The notes beneath the pieces are model-generated. The model saw only the letters and a program-made list of their open reading frames with translations. It ran no database searches and was not told where the DNA came from. 64,000 nt of DNA from Prostheceraeus crozeri (lineage: Eukaryota > Platyhelminthes > Polycladida > Euryleptidae), in assembly GCA_907163375.1 (NCBI GenBank), contig CAJQUW010008653.1, forward strand, positions 62,001 through 126,000, given 5' to 3'. Positions 28,406-37,987 of this stretch are shown piece after piece (positions within the stretch are counted from its first letter, which is position 1; each line of letters starts with the position of its first letter). Both the position numbers and the translations under genes were made by a program.

Positions 28406-29635
28406 CTTCAAGCAACGGAGGGAAAACCACGATTGACCGGTGTAGTCGTATTTAATTCAGCGACAAGTTTCGACCGGTGCTTCGGTCCTGTTCACGCAAA
28501 CTGGCACATCAAATGCTGCCTTGATAATAATTCACAGTACATAAATGAGAGAGGTAAAACGTGACCTTCAGTTCACGTGCACTAGACATTAAAATGACCT
28601 TCCTAAAATATAAGAAGCAAATAATGACTTCTACTGACTAAAATAATAGTAATATGAAAGAATGTCTAAAAATGATACAGAAGCAAAATCACTTAGAGAC
28701 TAATCGTGTCCATGTGTCATCCACCACACACTTCACTCTGTTTGAGGAACCGAGCTTCTTTGTCCACCATGCCTCCTTGAATATTCTCTTCTTATACCAT
28801 GACTGCTCCCTGTCCAGTGTAGTCGCCGCCTCCCAGTCCATGGTGTGACCCGTCTTCATAACATGTGCAGATATTTCTGAGCATTCGACATTCATGTTCC
28901 TCACCATTCTTTTGTGCTCCTTGACCCGCTGCTCCAAAGTTCTTCCAGACTCGCCAACGTATGTCCACTGGCATCCCATACACCTTATTTGGTACACAAC
29001 ACCCAAATGTACTCTCCCCTCCTGACGCTTTCTTACCAATCGGTCAGCCAACCTGCAAACCGGTCTGCCAGTCACTCTCCTTCCAAGTCCACCAAGAATC
29101 TTGGATATCCTCTCGTAGACCCCTGGGTAATATGGTAACGAATACCTTGGACCTTCATGCAACTCCTCCTCCTTCCTTCCACTAGACTTCCCCATGACCA
29201 AGAGATCACTTCGCCGGTAACCTCTGCGCGTCAAATCACGTCTAATTCTTCTGCGTTCATTTTTCTTCTCCCCAACCGAACAAATCTGGTCCACCCTTCT
29301 GTCGAGAGAACCAACAACTCCGCGAAACACCGATTTCGGATGACACGAGTTTCTTTCCAAATAACTGTTACGGTGCGTGTTTTTCCTGAATACTCCGAAC
29401 ACCACTCCCTCACGACTTCTCCTTATTGCAATATCTAAAAACGGCAAAACCCCATCGCTTTCTTGTTCCACCGTAAATTTAATCGAAGGTCTCAAGGAAT
29501 TCAAGAAATCAAGATATTCCTGAACATCCTTTGGGTCTCCTTTGAATCGCGCCAGTATATCGTCAATATATCTCATCCAAACATCTGGCACTCGCAGCCC
29601 CCTCAATATAGTGGTTTTCCCTCCGTTGCTTGAAG
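28406..29635 (-). mobile_element. Penelope-like element fragment between 25-bp perfect inverted repeats
   Basis: A minus-strand PLE coding segment (28689-29606) is bounded by a perfect 25-bp inverted repeat, 28406-28430 and 29611-29635, with core CAACGGAGGGAAAACCAC. The repeat follows immediately after the 5' truncation point of the RT. This looks like the short inverted partial copy often found at the 5' junction of PLEs. The 3' UTR at about 28430-28520 contains the PLE-typical ACCGAAGCACCGGTCGAAAC hairpin. Confidence 0.75.
28689..29606 (-). CDS. PLE reverse transcriptase C-terminal part plus GIY-YIG endonuclease (5'-truncated)
   Basis: An intact 305-codon frame. It begins in RT motif C, Y13-I-D-D16, followed by L-P-F-L-D-I-A-I-R-R, the PLE motif D/E area. 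The C-terminus is a GIY-YIG endonuclease: G202-V-V-Y ... T-Y-V-G218 with a C-x2-C pair between them, R227 and the following K-E-H-K. This RT-then-GIY-YIG order defines canonical PLEs, which prime at a nick made by the endonuclease. The RT fingers and palm motifs A and B are lost by 5' truncation, so the copy cannot be autonomous even though its frame is open. Confidence 0.85.
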   Translation of the reverse strand: MRGLRVPDVWMRYIDDILARFKGDPKDVQEYLDFLNSLRPSIKFTVEQESDGVLPFLDIAIRRSREGVVFGVFRKNTHRNSYLERNSCHPKSVFRGVVGSLDRRVDQICSVGEKKNERRRIRRDLTRRGYRRSDLLVMGKSSGRKEEELHEGPRYSLPYYPGVYERISKILGGLGRRVTGRPVCRLADRLVRKRQEGRVHLGVVYQIRCMGCQWTYVGESGRTLEQRVKEHKRMVRNMNVECSEISAHVMKTGHTMDWEAATTLDREQSWYKKRIFKEAWWTKKLGSSNRVKCVVDDTWTRLVSK

Positions 29636-30395
29636 GACATCACATAATATAGCCTATGTAGGCATATGTATCATTCATATATTTACAGGCAATTTAGTTT
29701 TTTCTTATTGCAATAAATCAAGACCTTGATGTTCACTTCAAAGATTTTTCTTTGATGATGCGATGTCTTGCTAGCCTCAAAGATATGGATTAGTGATAAG
29801 CAGACAACGTATAATAAGAATCAATGAGTGTTTGCATTTATCAGCATGTCAAATTTGCAGACCTGATCACGAGTTAATGACAATCGATCATTTAAAACGA
29901 TTTCGAAGACGGATCATTCGACTCTGTCTTGCCTTTTTGCCAAGCTTGTTATTCATCAGATTTATTTACGACATGTTGACAAGGATTAAAGAGAAGAGAC
30001 AATGGCTGAGACTTTTCACATAAAACCCAGTGTCGGTGATGTTTTAAAGACGCTAAAAAACATGCTTAAACCATGTTTTTTTCAACCATGACTTTTTCAA
30101 TCCTATTACCTAATAGTCCGGGAGCTAGCGTGAAGTTGTGCAGGGAACGAGGTAGTACATAAAACTTTCACATAGCATAGTACACCTCTAACCTACTGCA
30201 AAACTTCGCGTCTGCCGGATCAGATCATTTGCTTTTTAGAAATAGAGAGGATAACACAATCCTATGTATTTCCAGTGGTAAAATTGTGACATTTAAGGTG
30301 TTGACTCCATTTTTTCGAATTTTTGCTCATAAAAGTTACACAAATTGGTATTTTGTTGAACTGGTTATTATAGAAATCATCTACAGATCATGATC
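29636..30395. other. Intronic stretch; nothing recognised
   Basis: No coding similarity, repeat structure or RNA gene was seen between the PLE fragment and the 65-bp palindrome. Confidence 0.35.
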
Positions 30396-30579
30396 TTTCA
30401 AATGAGTTATCATTCAGTGACAGAGGATGAAGTAACGTGTACAAACAGACACTTTTCGTTGGTGTAACTGCACATTTTAACATAGAAATTTCAGGAAAAT
30501 TGTTGATATACTTTAACGAAAAGTGTCTGTTTGTACACGTTACTTCATCCTCTGTCACTGAATGATAACTCATTTGAAA
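30396..30579. repeat. Perfect 65-bp inverted repeat (foldback)
   Basis: Arms 30396-30460 and 30515-30579 are exact reverse complements around a 54-bp loop. The perfect match suggests recent formation or gene conversion. It could be a small MITE or a retroelement terminal piece. No coding capacity or target duplication is clear. Confidence 0.9.
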
Positions 30580-30634
30580 ATTTGAAAAAGCGCTAGTGCT
30601 TAATTGCTGTTTTGATTTTTTTGCGGGCAGAAAC

Positions 30635-30638
<4 letters not shown>

Positions 30639-30713
<75 letters not shown>
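30639..30713. repeat. (CT)n(AT)n microsatellite
   Basis: About 14 CT units are followed by about 22 AT units. Similar AT tracts lie at 37921-37984, 45908-45933, 46358-46396 and 50029-50077, several next to PLE or foldback ends. Confidence 0.95.
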
Positions 30714-30718
<5 letters not shown>

Positions 30719-30910
30719 AGAAAAATATTAATAACTATACTCAGCAACCGGTGAAACATATAATGAAATTGAAATAGGAAACACGACTTTTACTTATAAG
30801 CATAAGCGCCTTCTTTTCTTCAAAAAGAAAAAAAGCATCTAAACATGCCGAGACCCCGAAAGGAAAAATTCAAGAGGTGAGAACAAAATCTGACTTAAAT
30901 CATTACGGGA

Positions 30911-30951
30911 ACTACAAACGTTTCTGGCATATTTGCCGTCATCAGTGTAGT
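30911..30951 (-). ncRNA. Hammerhead-ribozyme-like motif, left arm
   Basis: This is the mirror copy of the motif in the right arm, on the minus strand. CTGATGA complements 30939-30945. Stem II is a four-base GGCA/TGCC helix with an AATA loop, better than the right copy. GAAAC and the ACTACA/TGTAGT stem I are conserved. The same non-canonical C/A at the stem II base is present. Confidence 0.55.
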
Positions 30952-31404
30952 ATGCCCTATTGTAGAGAATCAGCAAATCAGATGCCGATAAATCGTCATC
31001 CGACCTCCAGACATCTAAAATTAATGAAATAGTTCAAATCTTGTTCTCAGAGCTCGGGCTCAAAAATTTGAACTTGCAAACACGAATGCAAATAGCTAGT
31101 TCGTGTTGCGTTCTATGCACAAACCATTGGTATGTTTTTTTTTCTTTCGGGGTCTCGGCATGTTTAGATTCATTCTTTCACTTGCCAAATGTGTCAGCTG
31201 CCGGCTTTCTATGTACATCCACCTACCAATGGTTTGTGCATAGAACGCAACACGAACTAGCTATTTGCATTCGTGTTTGCAAGTTCAAATTTTTGAACCC
31301 GAGCTCTGAGAACAAGATTTGAATTATTTCATTAATTGTAGATGTCTGGAGGTCGGATGACGATTCATCGGCATCTGATTTACTGATTCTCTACAATAGG
31401 GTAT

Positions 31405-31445
31405 ACTACACTGATGACGGCAAATAAGCCAGAAACGTTTGTAGT
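31405..31445 (+). ncRNA. Hammerhead-ribozyme-like motif, right arm
   Basis: The core reads CTGATGA at 31411-31417, a stem II of GGC/GCC with loop AAATAA, then GAAAC at 31432-31436. Six-base stem I strands ACTACA (31405-31410) and TGTAGT (31440-31445) pair perfectly. Stem III is the minimal AC/GT pair, and the cleavage site would follow T31439. Type I hammerheads with very short stem III are known from Penelope-like elements and small retrozymes. The usual G10.1-C11.1 pair is replaced by C and A, so activity is uncertain. Confidence 0.55.
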
Positions 31446-31559
31446 TCTCGTAATGATTTAAGTCAGATTTTGTTCTCACCTCTTGGATACATATATATAT
31501 TTTTTTTAAGGAAAAAGAAGACGAGGTCAATAAAAACATTTATTGGAAAGCTTTCGACA

Positions 31560-32190
31560 AGTCTTTTTCAATCCAAATGCAACAACAATTTTAAAACAAG
31601 CGAAAAGGAAATTCCTAACATTCTAACAAAACTGTTATTCCCTTCATAAGAACATACAACAGAAATAATCCGGATATTTTCAAAGAGGTGATCAAACCTT
31701 TGTCCAGTACCTTGCCTTTAATAAAATCCTTCTGTAATTGCGAGCTTAGGTCAACTTTTCACCAACCCAGACCATTGATTTCTATCCTCTCCAACAAAAA
31801 TAGAATGACTATTTCGGGGTCCGGCGCTGTAAAGCTTGCGACACCTTAATTACCGGCAAAAGCATAACATTCCAAACCCCTTTCGGTACCAAACATTTTG
31901 AGAAAAATCAGAACCTTTCCTGTACATCCTGCAATGTCATTTACAAATTGCAATGTCGGAATTGTCGTGAATATTATATTGGCCAAACCGGGGACACTTT
32001 TAGAAGGCGTATTACCATCCATCGACAGCAGGTTTATAGTGCTCACTATTCTTTCCTCAAAGTGAGCAAGCATATAGCCACGTGTGGCAAAGACTTCTAT
32101 GCCACTCCTTTATATCAGCTATATCCTAATGCTTCCAAGATAGAAAGGGAAAGGAAGCTATGTTTATTAAAAAATTTCTTCCTACCTTAA
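31560..32190 (+). pseudogene. Penelope-like element relic (RT C-terminus and GIY-YIG)
   Basis: The + strand encodes a degraded PLE 3' end. Fragments of the post-RT linker at about 31560-31900 have several stops. They are followed by a GIY-YIG domain, N-V-I-Y-K-L-Q-C-R-N-C-x-E-Y-Y-I-G-Q-T-G-D, then F-R-R-R-I-T-I-H-R and S-K-H-I-A-T-C-G. The domain frame is open from 31948 to 32190. It abuts, tail to tail, the 3' end of the minus-strand PLE at 32332. Confidence 0.75.
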
Positions 32191-32459
32191 ATGCCTAATG
32201 TATTATATAGATATGCATGTATCCTCTTCTCACTTTTTATTCAATGCCTTGATAAGCAGTCAAACTCTGAAATCGATCGGCATAATGCATTATTTGAGAA
32301 TCTGGCTGATTTTTATTTTACCTATATATATAAATGATAAAGCGATCATACCAAAAACACGTCTTTGCGTAACCGGTTTCTGTGGTTTATTGATGGTTTC
32401 CACTTCATCAGTCGAAAATGAATGAATTAAATTTGGCTCATTGGCAGTTTAAGGGAGGT

Positions 32460-32770
32460 TTGAATTTCAATATGAAATATCTCTCTTTTGCCTCCCTTTC
32501 TACTCTATGAGCTGTCTAACAACTGAAATATAGGCACAGCTTCAAACTTGATTTCTTGATTGCGGCAACACTCTCTGATGTGCTTGCTTACATGCAACAT
32601 AGAGATATTTGGATTGTTTATATATTGGCGGTAAACGGTCAAGCGGTTCCGAAAGATATCACCAGTCTGCCTAATGTAGAAATCGTCACAACCTTTGCAT
32701 TTCAGAATGTATATAGAGTTACTAGAATAGCACTTGAAATAATGCCGAATTTGAAGTCAATATAGGTGCC
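32460..32770 (-). pseudogene. GIY-YIG endonuclease of the interrupted PLE
   Basis: The minus-strand reading from about 32765 gives V-T-L-Y-I-L-K-C-K-G-C-D-D-F-Y-I-R-Q-T-G-D, then F-R-N-R-L-T-V-Y-R-Q and S-K-H-I-R-E-C. This is a GIY-YIG domain with the second motif altered (Y-I-R for Y-I-G) and the C-x2-C pair kept. The frame continues into the left inverted arm. It is separated from its RT by the nested LINE. Confidence 0.7.
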
Positions 32771-32980
32771 ATTGATTATAAGTTTCATATGATCACCAGT
32801 GATCAAGTGATCACAACATTTTCACTTTTTATCATCGCACCGACTTATAATAATATCTTTATTTCTTGAAAGTGAAAATCAAAAAACATTTCAGTAAAAG
32901 TATGATCGACATAACAGCATGGATGAAAGCAAAAAAATGACTTAAGTGATCGAGAAAGACAGGAGAAAATTAACGAAACT

Positions 32981-34647
32981 TCAGTGCATGCCAAGCATTT
33001 CATTGATCACGATAGTGGAGAACACAGTAAAACAATTTCGTCGTCTTTCCGTACGGGAAGATGGAACCGAGAAAGCACGATTGCCAATTGGTTTAATACA
33101 GTGATTGAGAGGATGTGTTGGTTGAATCGCGGCAAGGAGGAGTTTCCTTATAGAAGTAAAGTATTTCCGAAAAAAGTCATCATCTGAATGAGCACATGAG
33201 CAGTTGTTTCCACAAATTATCCGGCGAGCACGGTTAAAAGTTCGTTTGACGATTTGTCGGCATTTATAATTCAAATTTCCAAATAATGGAGCACAGTAAA
33301 GAAGGACACTTTCTATTACCGATTCGTAAATCAGCCACAAATCATCATGTGAAATAAAGGGCTTAAGGACACGAAGCAAGTACAAGCGTGTTGAGCTTTT
33401 GATTTTGAAAATGGTGGTTCCAGGAAAGATTTGATGACCACGTAGCCCCTAACAGCTTCATTTGCGACACTACAGAAAATGGCAAAGAAAGTTCGAGAAC
33501 AACATTTTTCTTGTTGAACACCATGGCACTGGTTTTTGACATGTTGATATTCAGCTTGTTGTTTGAGACCCAATCGCATATGTTATTGAATTCCATTTGA
33601 ACTGTATTTTGAATTTGATTTATTGACATGTTCTGTTCAATTGTGATCACCTCACTGACGTCGTCAGCATACTGAAGCAGAAACGTATCTGTGAATTTCG
33701 GGAATATGTCACTGCAGTAAAGCACAAAAAGATATGAACCAAGCAATGATCCTTGTGGTACTCCACTTGAGACTGATATGAAGCTACTTAGAACATTCTT
33801 TATCCGAACAGATTGAGCTCTATCAGATTGAGCTCTCAGTCAAGTAATGCTTTAGCCACATCAGAAAACCTGTCGGCAAATTCAGCCTGTATAACTTCTG
33901 AAGGAGATTGTCATGTGGAACAGAATCGAAATCTCTTGTGAGATCATGGCTTAGTAATATGCATGATGTTACACTTCATTCGTCCAGTTGCTTAGTGACA
34001 TGATCATGAAGTGATATCAGTACAGCGGTTGTACTGGATTTTGGCTTGTATCCGTACTGAGTAATAGGAAAATGCAACAAGAATCTCGGCTTCAATGCAT
34101 CCAGAATAAACTTCTCCAAAATCTTACTGGGAACACTGAGAAGACTTATCGGACGTAGCTGATTGAGCTTTGGTGGTGAAGTCTTTGGAATCGCAGAAAC
34201 ATGACACTGCTTGAAAAGGATCGGTACTTTGCGCTCAAGTATGGACGAGTTAATTATATTGCATATCGGACCTGCGATAAATGGTGCTGCAATCTTGTAG
34301 AGCTTATTTGAAACTCCATGTGAACCAGTAGATTTGGACACTTTAAGCTTATTGAGCTCAATGCGCACATATTCAGTGTCAATCTACGGGCATCACAATT
34401 CATTATCTTCAGTTACTTGAAAGGAGGAAAAAACACTGCTTTGGAACGCTTGACAAAAGGTTTCATTGATTGCTTCAGCTGCCTCGTCAATACTACGACA
34501 TGTTGCCAGCAGAGAACTTAAAGGATTTTGAGTGCGCTTTCCTGATATCTCATTCACAACATTCCATGGATTCTTATCTTGATTCTTGACCCTTTTGTAC
34601 CAAAGCATCTTTGCTCTTGAAATTTCTTTCTTGCATTTAATTTTCAA
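32981..34647 (-). pseudogene. Reverse transcriptase of the nested LINE (broken)
   Basis: Successive minus frames cover the linker (34647-34393), RT fingers with K-S-T-G-S-H-G-V-S-N and L-R-P-I-S-L-L-S (34368-33976), the catalytic Y-A-D-D box (33746-33363) and the C-terminal thumb (33385-32981). A stretch with motif A lies between frames and is disrupted. At least three frame changes separate them. The element ends near 32840. Confidence 0.8.
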
Positions 34648-34707
34648 ATTTTCGTATCGTTCAAAATCTATATGTCTAAAAGCTTCCCACCTTTCTGTAA
34701 TGAGCAG

Positions 34708-35582
34708 TTATAGAAAAGGAGACATCCATGGCTTTTCACGTGGACCCATCATAACAATTCTTTGGGGAATTGAAGACAAAGATTGACAAAATTTTTCATA
34801 AAAAATCTGAGTCTTGTTGTCAATATCACTTTCTCTGTATAAGTCAACAAAATTTATGGATTTTAAACAGTTCAGAAAATGTTGCATATGATGGTCTCTG
34901 TAGTTATAAACAATATGTGTGGTATATTCAGAAGCTGAGGATTCCTGCAGAGATTTCAAGAACACTTGCTGATGAGAGCCCTACGCCTCGTAAACAGAGG
35001 AGGACCAATTTCCGCTGAAGGATATTTGTCAGACAAGCTATCACTGACGTAAAAGTGATCTAAGATAACCTGATCTCGTGTAGGATCCAAAACCTTTTGA
35101 ATCAAATTGTGTGCGTTTACAATGTTAGTGATATCCAAGCGATTTAAATCTCCACAGAAAACTATTTGATAGGATGGGTTATCATTTAGTATGAGATTGA
35201 ATTCACGAATAAAAAAGTCATTCAAACAGTCATTGGTCTCACTCTTTCTGTTCGGCGGAACGTACGTAGCACATAAAATGTAATTAAGACGACAGAAATT
35301 GAAGGTAAGAAAAATGTGTTCCCCGAGTGGCGGGTTCGACATTGGCACATGCTGCTCTATCCTGATTTTTGATTTAGACCAAATTGCTACACCACCACCT
35401 GTTTGATTTTTCCTGTCAACACGAAAAAGGTTGTATCCCTCAATCTGAGAAAGGACAGACTCGTGTTGAGAATTCAGCCAGGTTTCTGTTAGGATGACAA
35501 ATTCGGGTTGTTTTACTCGACATGTTAACCGCAATTCGTCCATTTTATTTGGAGTCGCAATACTTCTGGCATTGAACATCAA
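34708..35582 (-). pseudogene. Endonuclease of the nested LINE
   Basis: The frame 35582-34956 carries F-N-A-R-S-I-A, I-L-T-E-T-W-L-N, G-G-G-V-A-I and F-C-G-D-L-N, all AP-endonuclease motifs of CR1-like LINEs. The usual C-terminal S-D-H box is not readable where the frame ends near 34956. A second frame (34965-34708) continues into the linker with the P-R-E-K-P-W-M-S-P motif. Frameshifts make it inactive. Confidence 0.8.
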
Positions 35583-35639
35583 AAAGGAAGGATAAACATC
35601 ACAGTTTTGATTCTCAGAATTGGTAGAAAAATCATTTAG

Positions 35640-36308
35640 TCATTCAGACTGCAAGATACATCGCAGCGGATCTTCAAAATCGACGATCTGATCACCTACG
35701 AATAATCTGCCTTTTCGAATGTAAATATTTTGGTCTGGATAGTCATTTCTCAGGCTTTTGACTTTGGTCCGCAGCCTAGCACTTTCTCTACGATCAGCAA
35801 AGCACTTGTCGCTATCAAAGAAAATCCCTTGAAGTCTGGAATCATTTTTTCTTTTTCGAGCACTCTCTAAGTACATATTTCTCACAGCTCGACTGCTTGT
35901 TTTAACTTTAATTGGTCTGTGTTCGTTAGCTTTCTTCCTACCTACCCTGAGAATCGACGTGTTTTGCAAATGATTTCTCAAATCAGCATTAACGATGTTC
36001 AAAATGTCCTTTACTTTCATCTCAGTGTCATCTAGTTGACTATCAGAAACTTCAGGGATTCCTCTTATGATCAAATTCGGACTTAGCTCATTTCTAATTT
36101 CACGGAGCTTAGTGCGTTTAGAATTGACTATGTAGCTTTTTATTTGTTGAATTTCTTCTTCATGGCGATTTTGCACAATCTTGATGTTATTCACATTTTC
36201 ATCTAGTGTAGCAATTTTCTGACTTACCGTTTCTAAACGATTGAGAATTGTACTTAAAATTCTTTCTTCTGATTCTTTTGTTAGTCTTTGAAATTCGCTC
36301 AACGTCAA
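35640..36308 (-). pseudogene. ORF1 of the nested LINE
   Basis: A 222-codon open frame. The first 60 residues are coiled coil, then L-I-I-R-G-I-P-E and S-I-L-R-V-G-R-K-K ... R-P-I-K-V, then L-Q-G-I-F-F-D-S-D-K. This is the coiled coil plus RRM-like layout of LINE ORF1 nucleic-acid chaperones. It lies directly upstream of the endonuclease frame. Confidence 0.75.
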
Positions 36309-36363
36309 ATTACCTGTTATAAAATTCTGTTATCAATTTATACCATTGTTTTGCTTGTTTGTC

Positions 36364-37610
36364 TCATTTTTTTAATATATTCAGTAAAAATTTACTCTGA
36401 TGAAGAGACCGAATTATTTTTCTATCTGTGAATTTATTTAATAAATTAAGACAGCCAATCATAGGACTTATTATTTGATTATATACAGCAGGGTTGCTTG
36501 GATTATAAGTACCTGTAGTAATAAAAGGTAAAATCGTTTGATCATTCTTTTTACCATCATTTTCAGCATTTATGTTCTTAGCAGATTTGGCTTTCACAAT
36601 TGCGTCATTTATCAAAGTATGAGGATAGTTTAACTTTATCAATCTGTTTTTTAACTCGAGCAATCTATGAGATTTCCTGTCTTCATTTGATACAATCGCA
36701 GTAGTTCTCTTGGCTCAAGTGTATGGTTCATTATTCAAAGTGTGTCTTGGATGACTCGAATGATACGGCACATAATTCAAACTGTCCGCTGGTTTTCGGA
36801 ATATATCCGTCTCAATTTTTTCCTGGTTTTTATAAACAGTGACATCAAAGAAGTTGATATATTTCTCTCCAGTTTCTTTAGTAAATTTTATCACAGGCTG
36901 AATATCCTTTAAAAACAATGAAAATCTTCTATGCTGCCGAAATCGTCATTCCATAAGACAAAGCATCGTCTAGATATCTTATCCAAGATGATTTAAAAAC
37001 GTCTATCAAAGAATTATTGCAAACACTCGTCAACGAATTATATAAAATTGATTCAATATATCCTATAGTCAAAGATGCATAAGAAGACGCCATCTTGGTC
37101 CCCATGGCAGTACCTGAGATTTTTTCAAAAAAGTCTTGTCATTAAATATGAAACAATTATTATTCAAAATTATTTCCACGCCTTCTATGATAAATGAAGC
37201 AGTAAATCTAACTGATATATATTCTCTTTGGCTATCAATCCAAAATGTAATGGCTTCCATACCTTATGTGTGAGGTATGCTGGTGTACAATGAGATCACG
37301 TCAATAGTTTCGAACATGTCATTGGTTCCATCTTCGGGTAAGTTATTTATAAAATGACGGGTGTCCCTACAGTAACGAGGAAGCCTTTGGACGAGGGGCT
37401 TCAAAACCTCATCAGTCAGCTCGCTTAGCCTACTAGTAGCAGAATTAATGCTACTGATAATAGGTCGAAACTTGGTTGATGCGGTATTAACGTGCGCGTA
37501 TCCAAAATTATCAGGTTTGCATTTTTCAAATAAGTCATTATGTTTATGAAGTTTAGGCAAACCATTGAGTGAAATTTTATGATATAATTATGCTGTTTTT
37601 TGGAGAGCAA
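36364..37610 (-). pseudogene. PLE reverse transcriptase (broken)
   Basis: Four minus-strand frames in order match a PLE RT. The first is P-K-L-H-K then F-R-P-I-I-S-S-I-N-S-A-T-S-R-L-S-E-L with D-V-I-S-L-Y-T-S-I-P (motif A; 37560-37264). The second is Y-I-S-V-R-F-T ... F-I-I-E-G (37260-37069). The third is I-N-F-F-D-V-T-V-Y-K-N-Q ... T-D-I-F-R-K-P (36918-36715). The last is L-K-N-R-L-I-K-L-N-Y-P with Y-N-P-S-N-P (36663-36364). Frame changes and missing pieces show decay, including no readable Y-x-D-D. A LINE interrupts it before the endonuclease. Confidence 0.75.
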
Positions 37611-37919
37611 AAAAGAAATAAAAAAGCAAGCACATCAGAGAGTGTTGCCGCAATCAAGAAATCAAGTTTGAAGCTGTGCCTTTATTTCAGTTATTAGACA
37701 GCTCATAGAGTAGAAAGGGAGGCAAAAGAGAGATATTTCATATTGAAATTCAAACCTCCCTTAAACTGCCAATGAGCCAAATTTAATTCATTCATTTTCG
37801 ACTGATGAAGTGGAAACCATCAATAAACCACAGAAACCGGTTACGCAAAGACGTGTTTTTGGTATGATCGCTTTATCATTTTTTATGTATCTATTTGAAC
37901 GTCTCCATTTACTGATATT

Positions 37920-37920
<1 letters not shown>

Positions 37921-37984
<64 letters not shown>
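37921..37984. repeat. (AT)n microsatellite
   Basis: About 32 uninterrupted AT units separate the inverted PLE arm on the left from the 5'-truncated rightward PLE on the right. The PLE reading frame begins within four bases of the tract. Confidence 0.95.

Positions 37985-37987
<3 letters not shown>

Larger units (their letters stand above)
30871..31485. repeat. 262-bp inverted repeat carrying hammerhead-like motifs
   Basis: Arms 30871-31132 and 31224-31485 are near-identical reverse complements about a 91-bp spacer. Each arm contains a hammerhead-ribozyme-like core pointing outward. The arms have the look of PLE pseudo-long-terminal repeats in inverted orientation. The right arm sits just upstream of the rightward PLE relic at 31560-32190. 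A second, smaller inverted pair (about 30836-30862 with 31143-31170, sharing GGGGTCTCGGCATGTTTAGA) overlaps the structure, so rearrangement has occurred. Confidence 0.85.
32840..36340 (-). mobile_element. CR1/L2-like LINE nested in the PLE
   Basis: About 3.5 kb on the minus strand hold ORF1 (36308-35640), an endonuclease (35582-34708) and an RT (34647-32981) in the usual order. The LINE lies between the PLE's RT and its endonuclease, both in minus orientation, so it inserted into an existing PLE. It differs from the LINE at 16-24 kb in sequence but shares the overall architecture. Confidence 0.8.
32332..37880 (-). mobile_element. Penelope-like element with inverted 257-bp ends and a nested LINE
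   Basis: Near-identical inverted arms lie at 32332-32588 and 37624-37880. The left arm is the natural 3' end (end of the GIY-YIG frame plus 3' UTR). The right arm is an inverted partial copy of that end, placed at the 5' side of the RT. Between them lie minus-strand RT (37610-36364), an inserted LINE (about 36340-32840) and the PLE endonuclease (32770-32460). Each arm holds a hammerhead-like CTGATGA ... GAAAC core (37802-37836 and its mirror at about 32376-32411). Confidence 0.75.

Noticed and set aside
28430-28520. Hairpin ACCGAAGCACCGGTCGAAAC as a hammerhead ribozyme
   Set aside because: The CTGATGA box is missing, so only the stem II and GAAAC resemblance remains. Kept as a PLE 3' UTR feature only.
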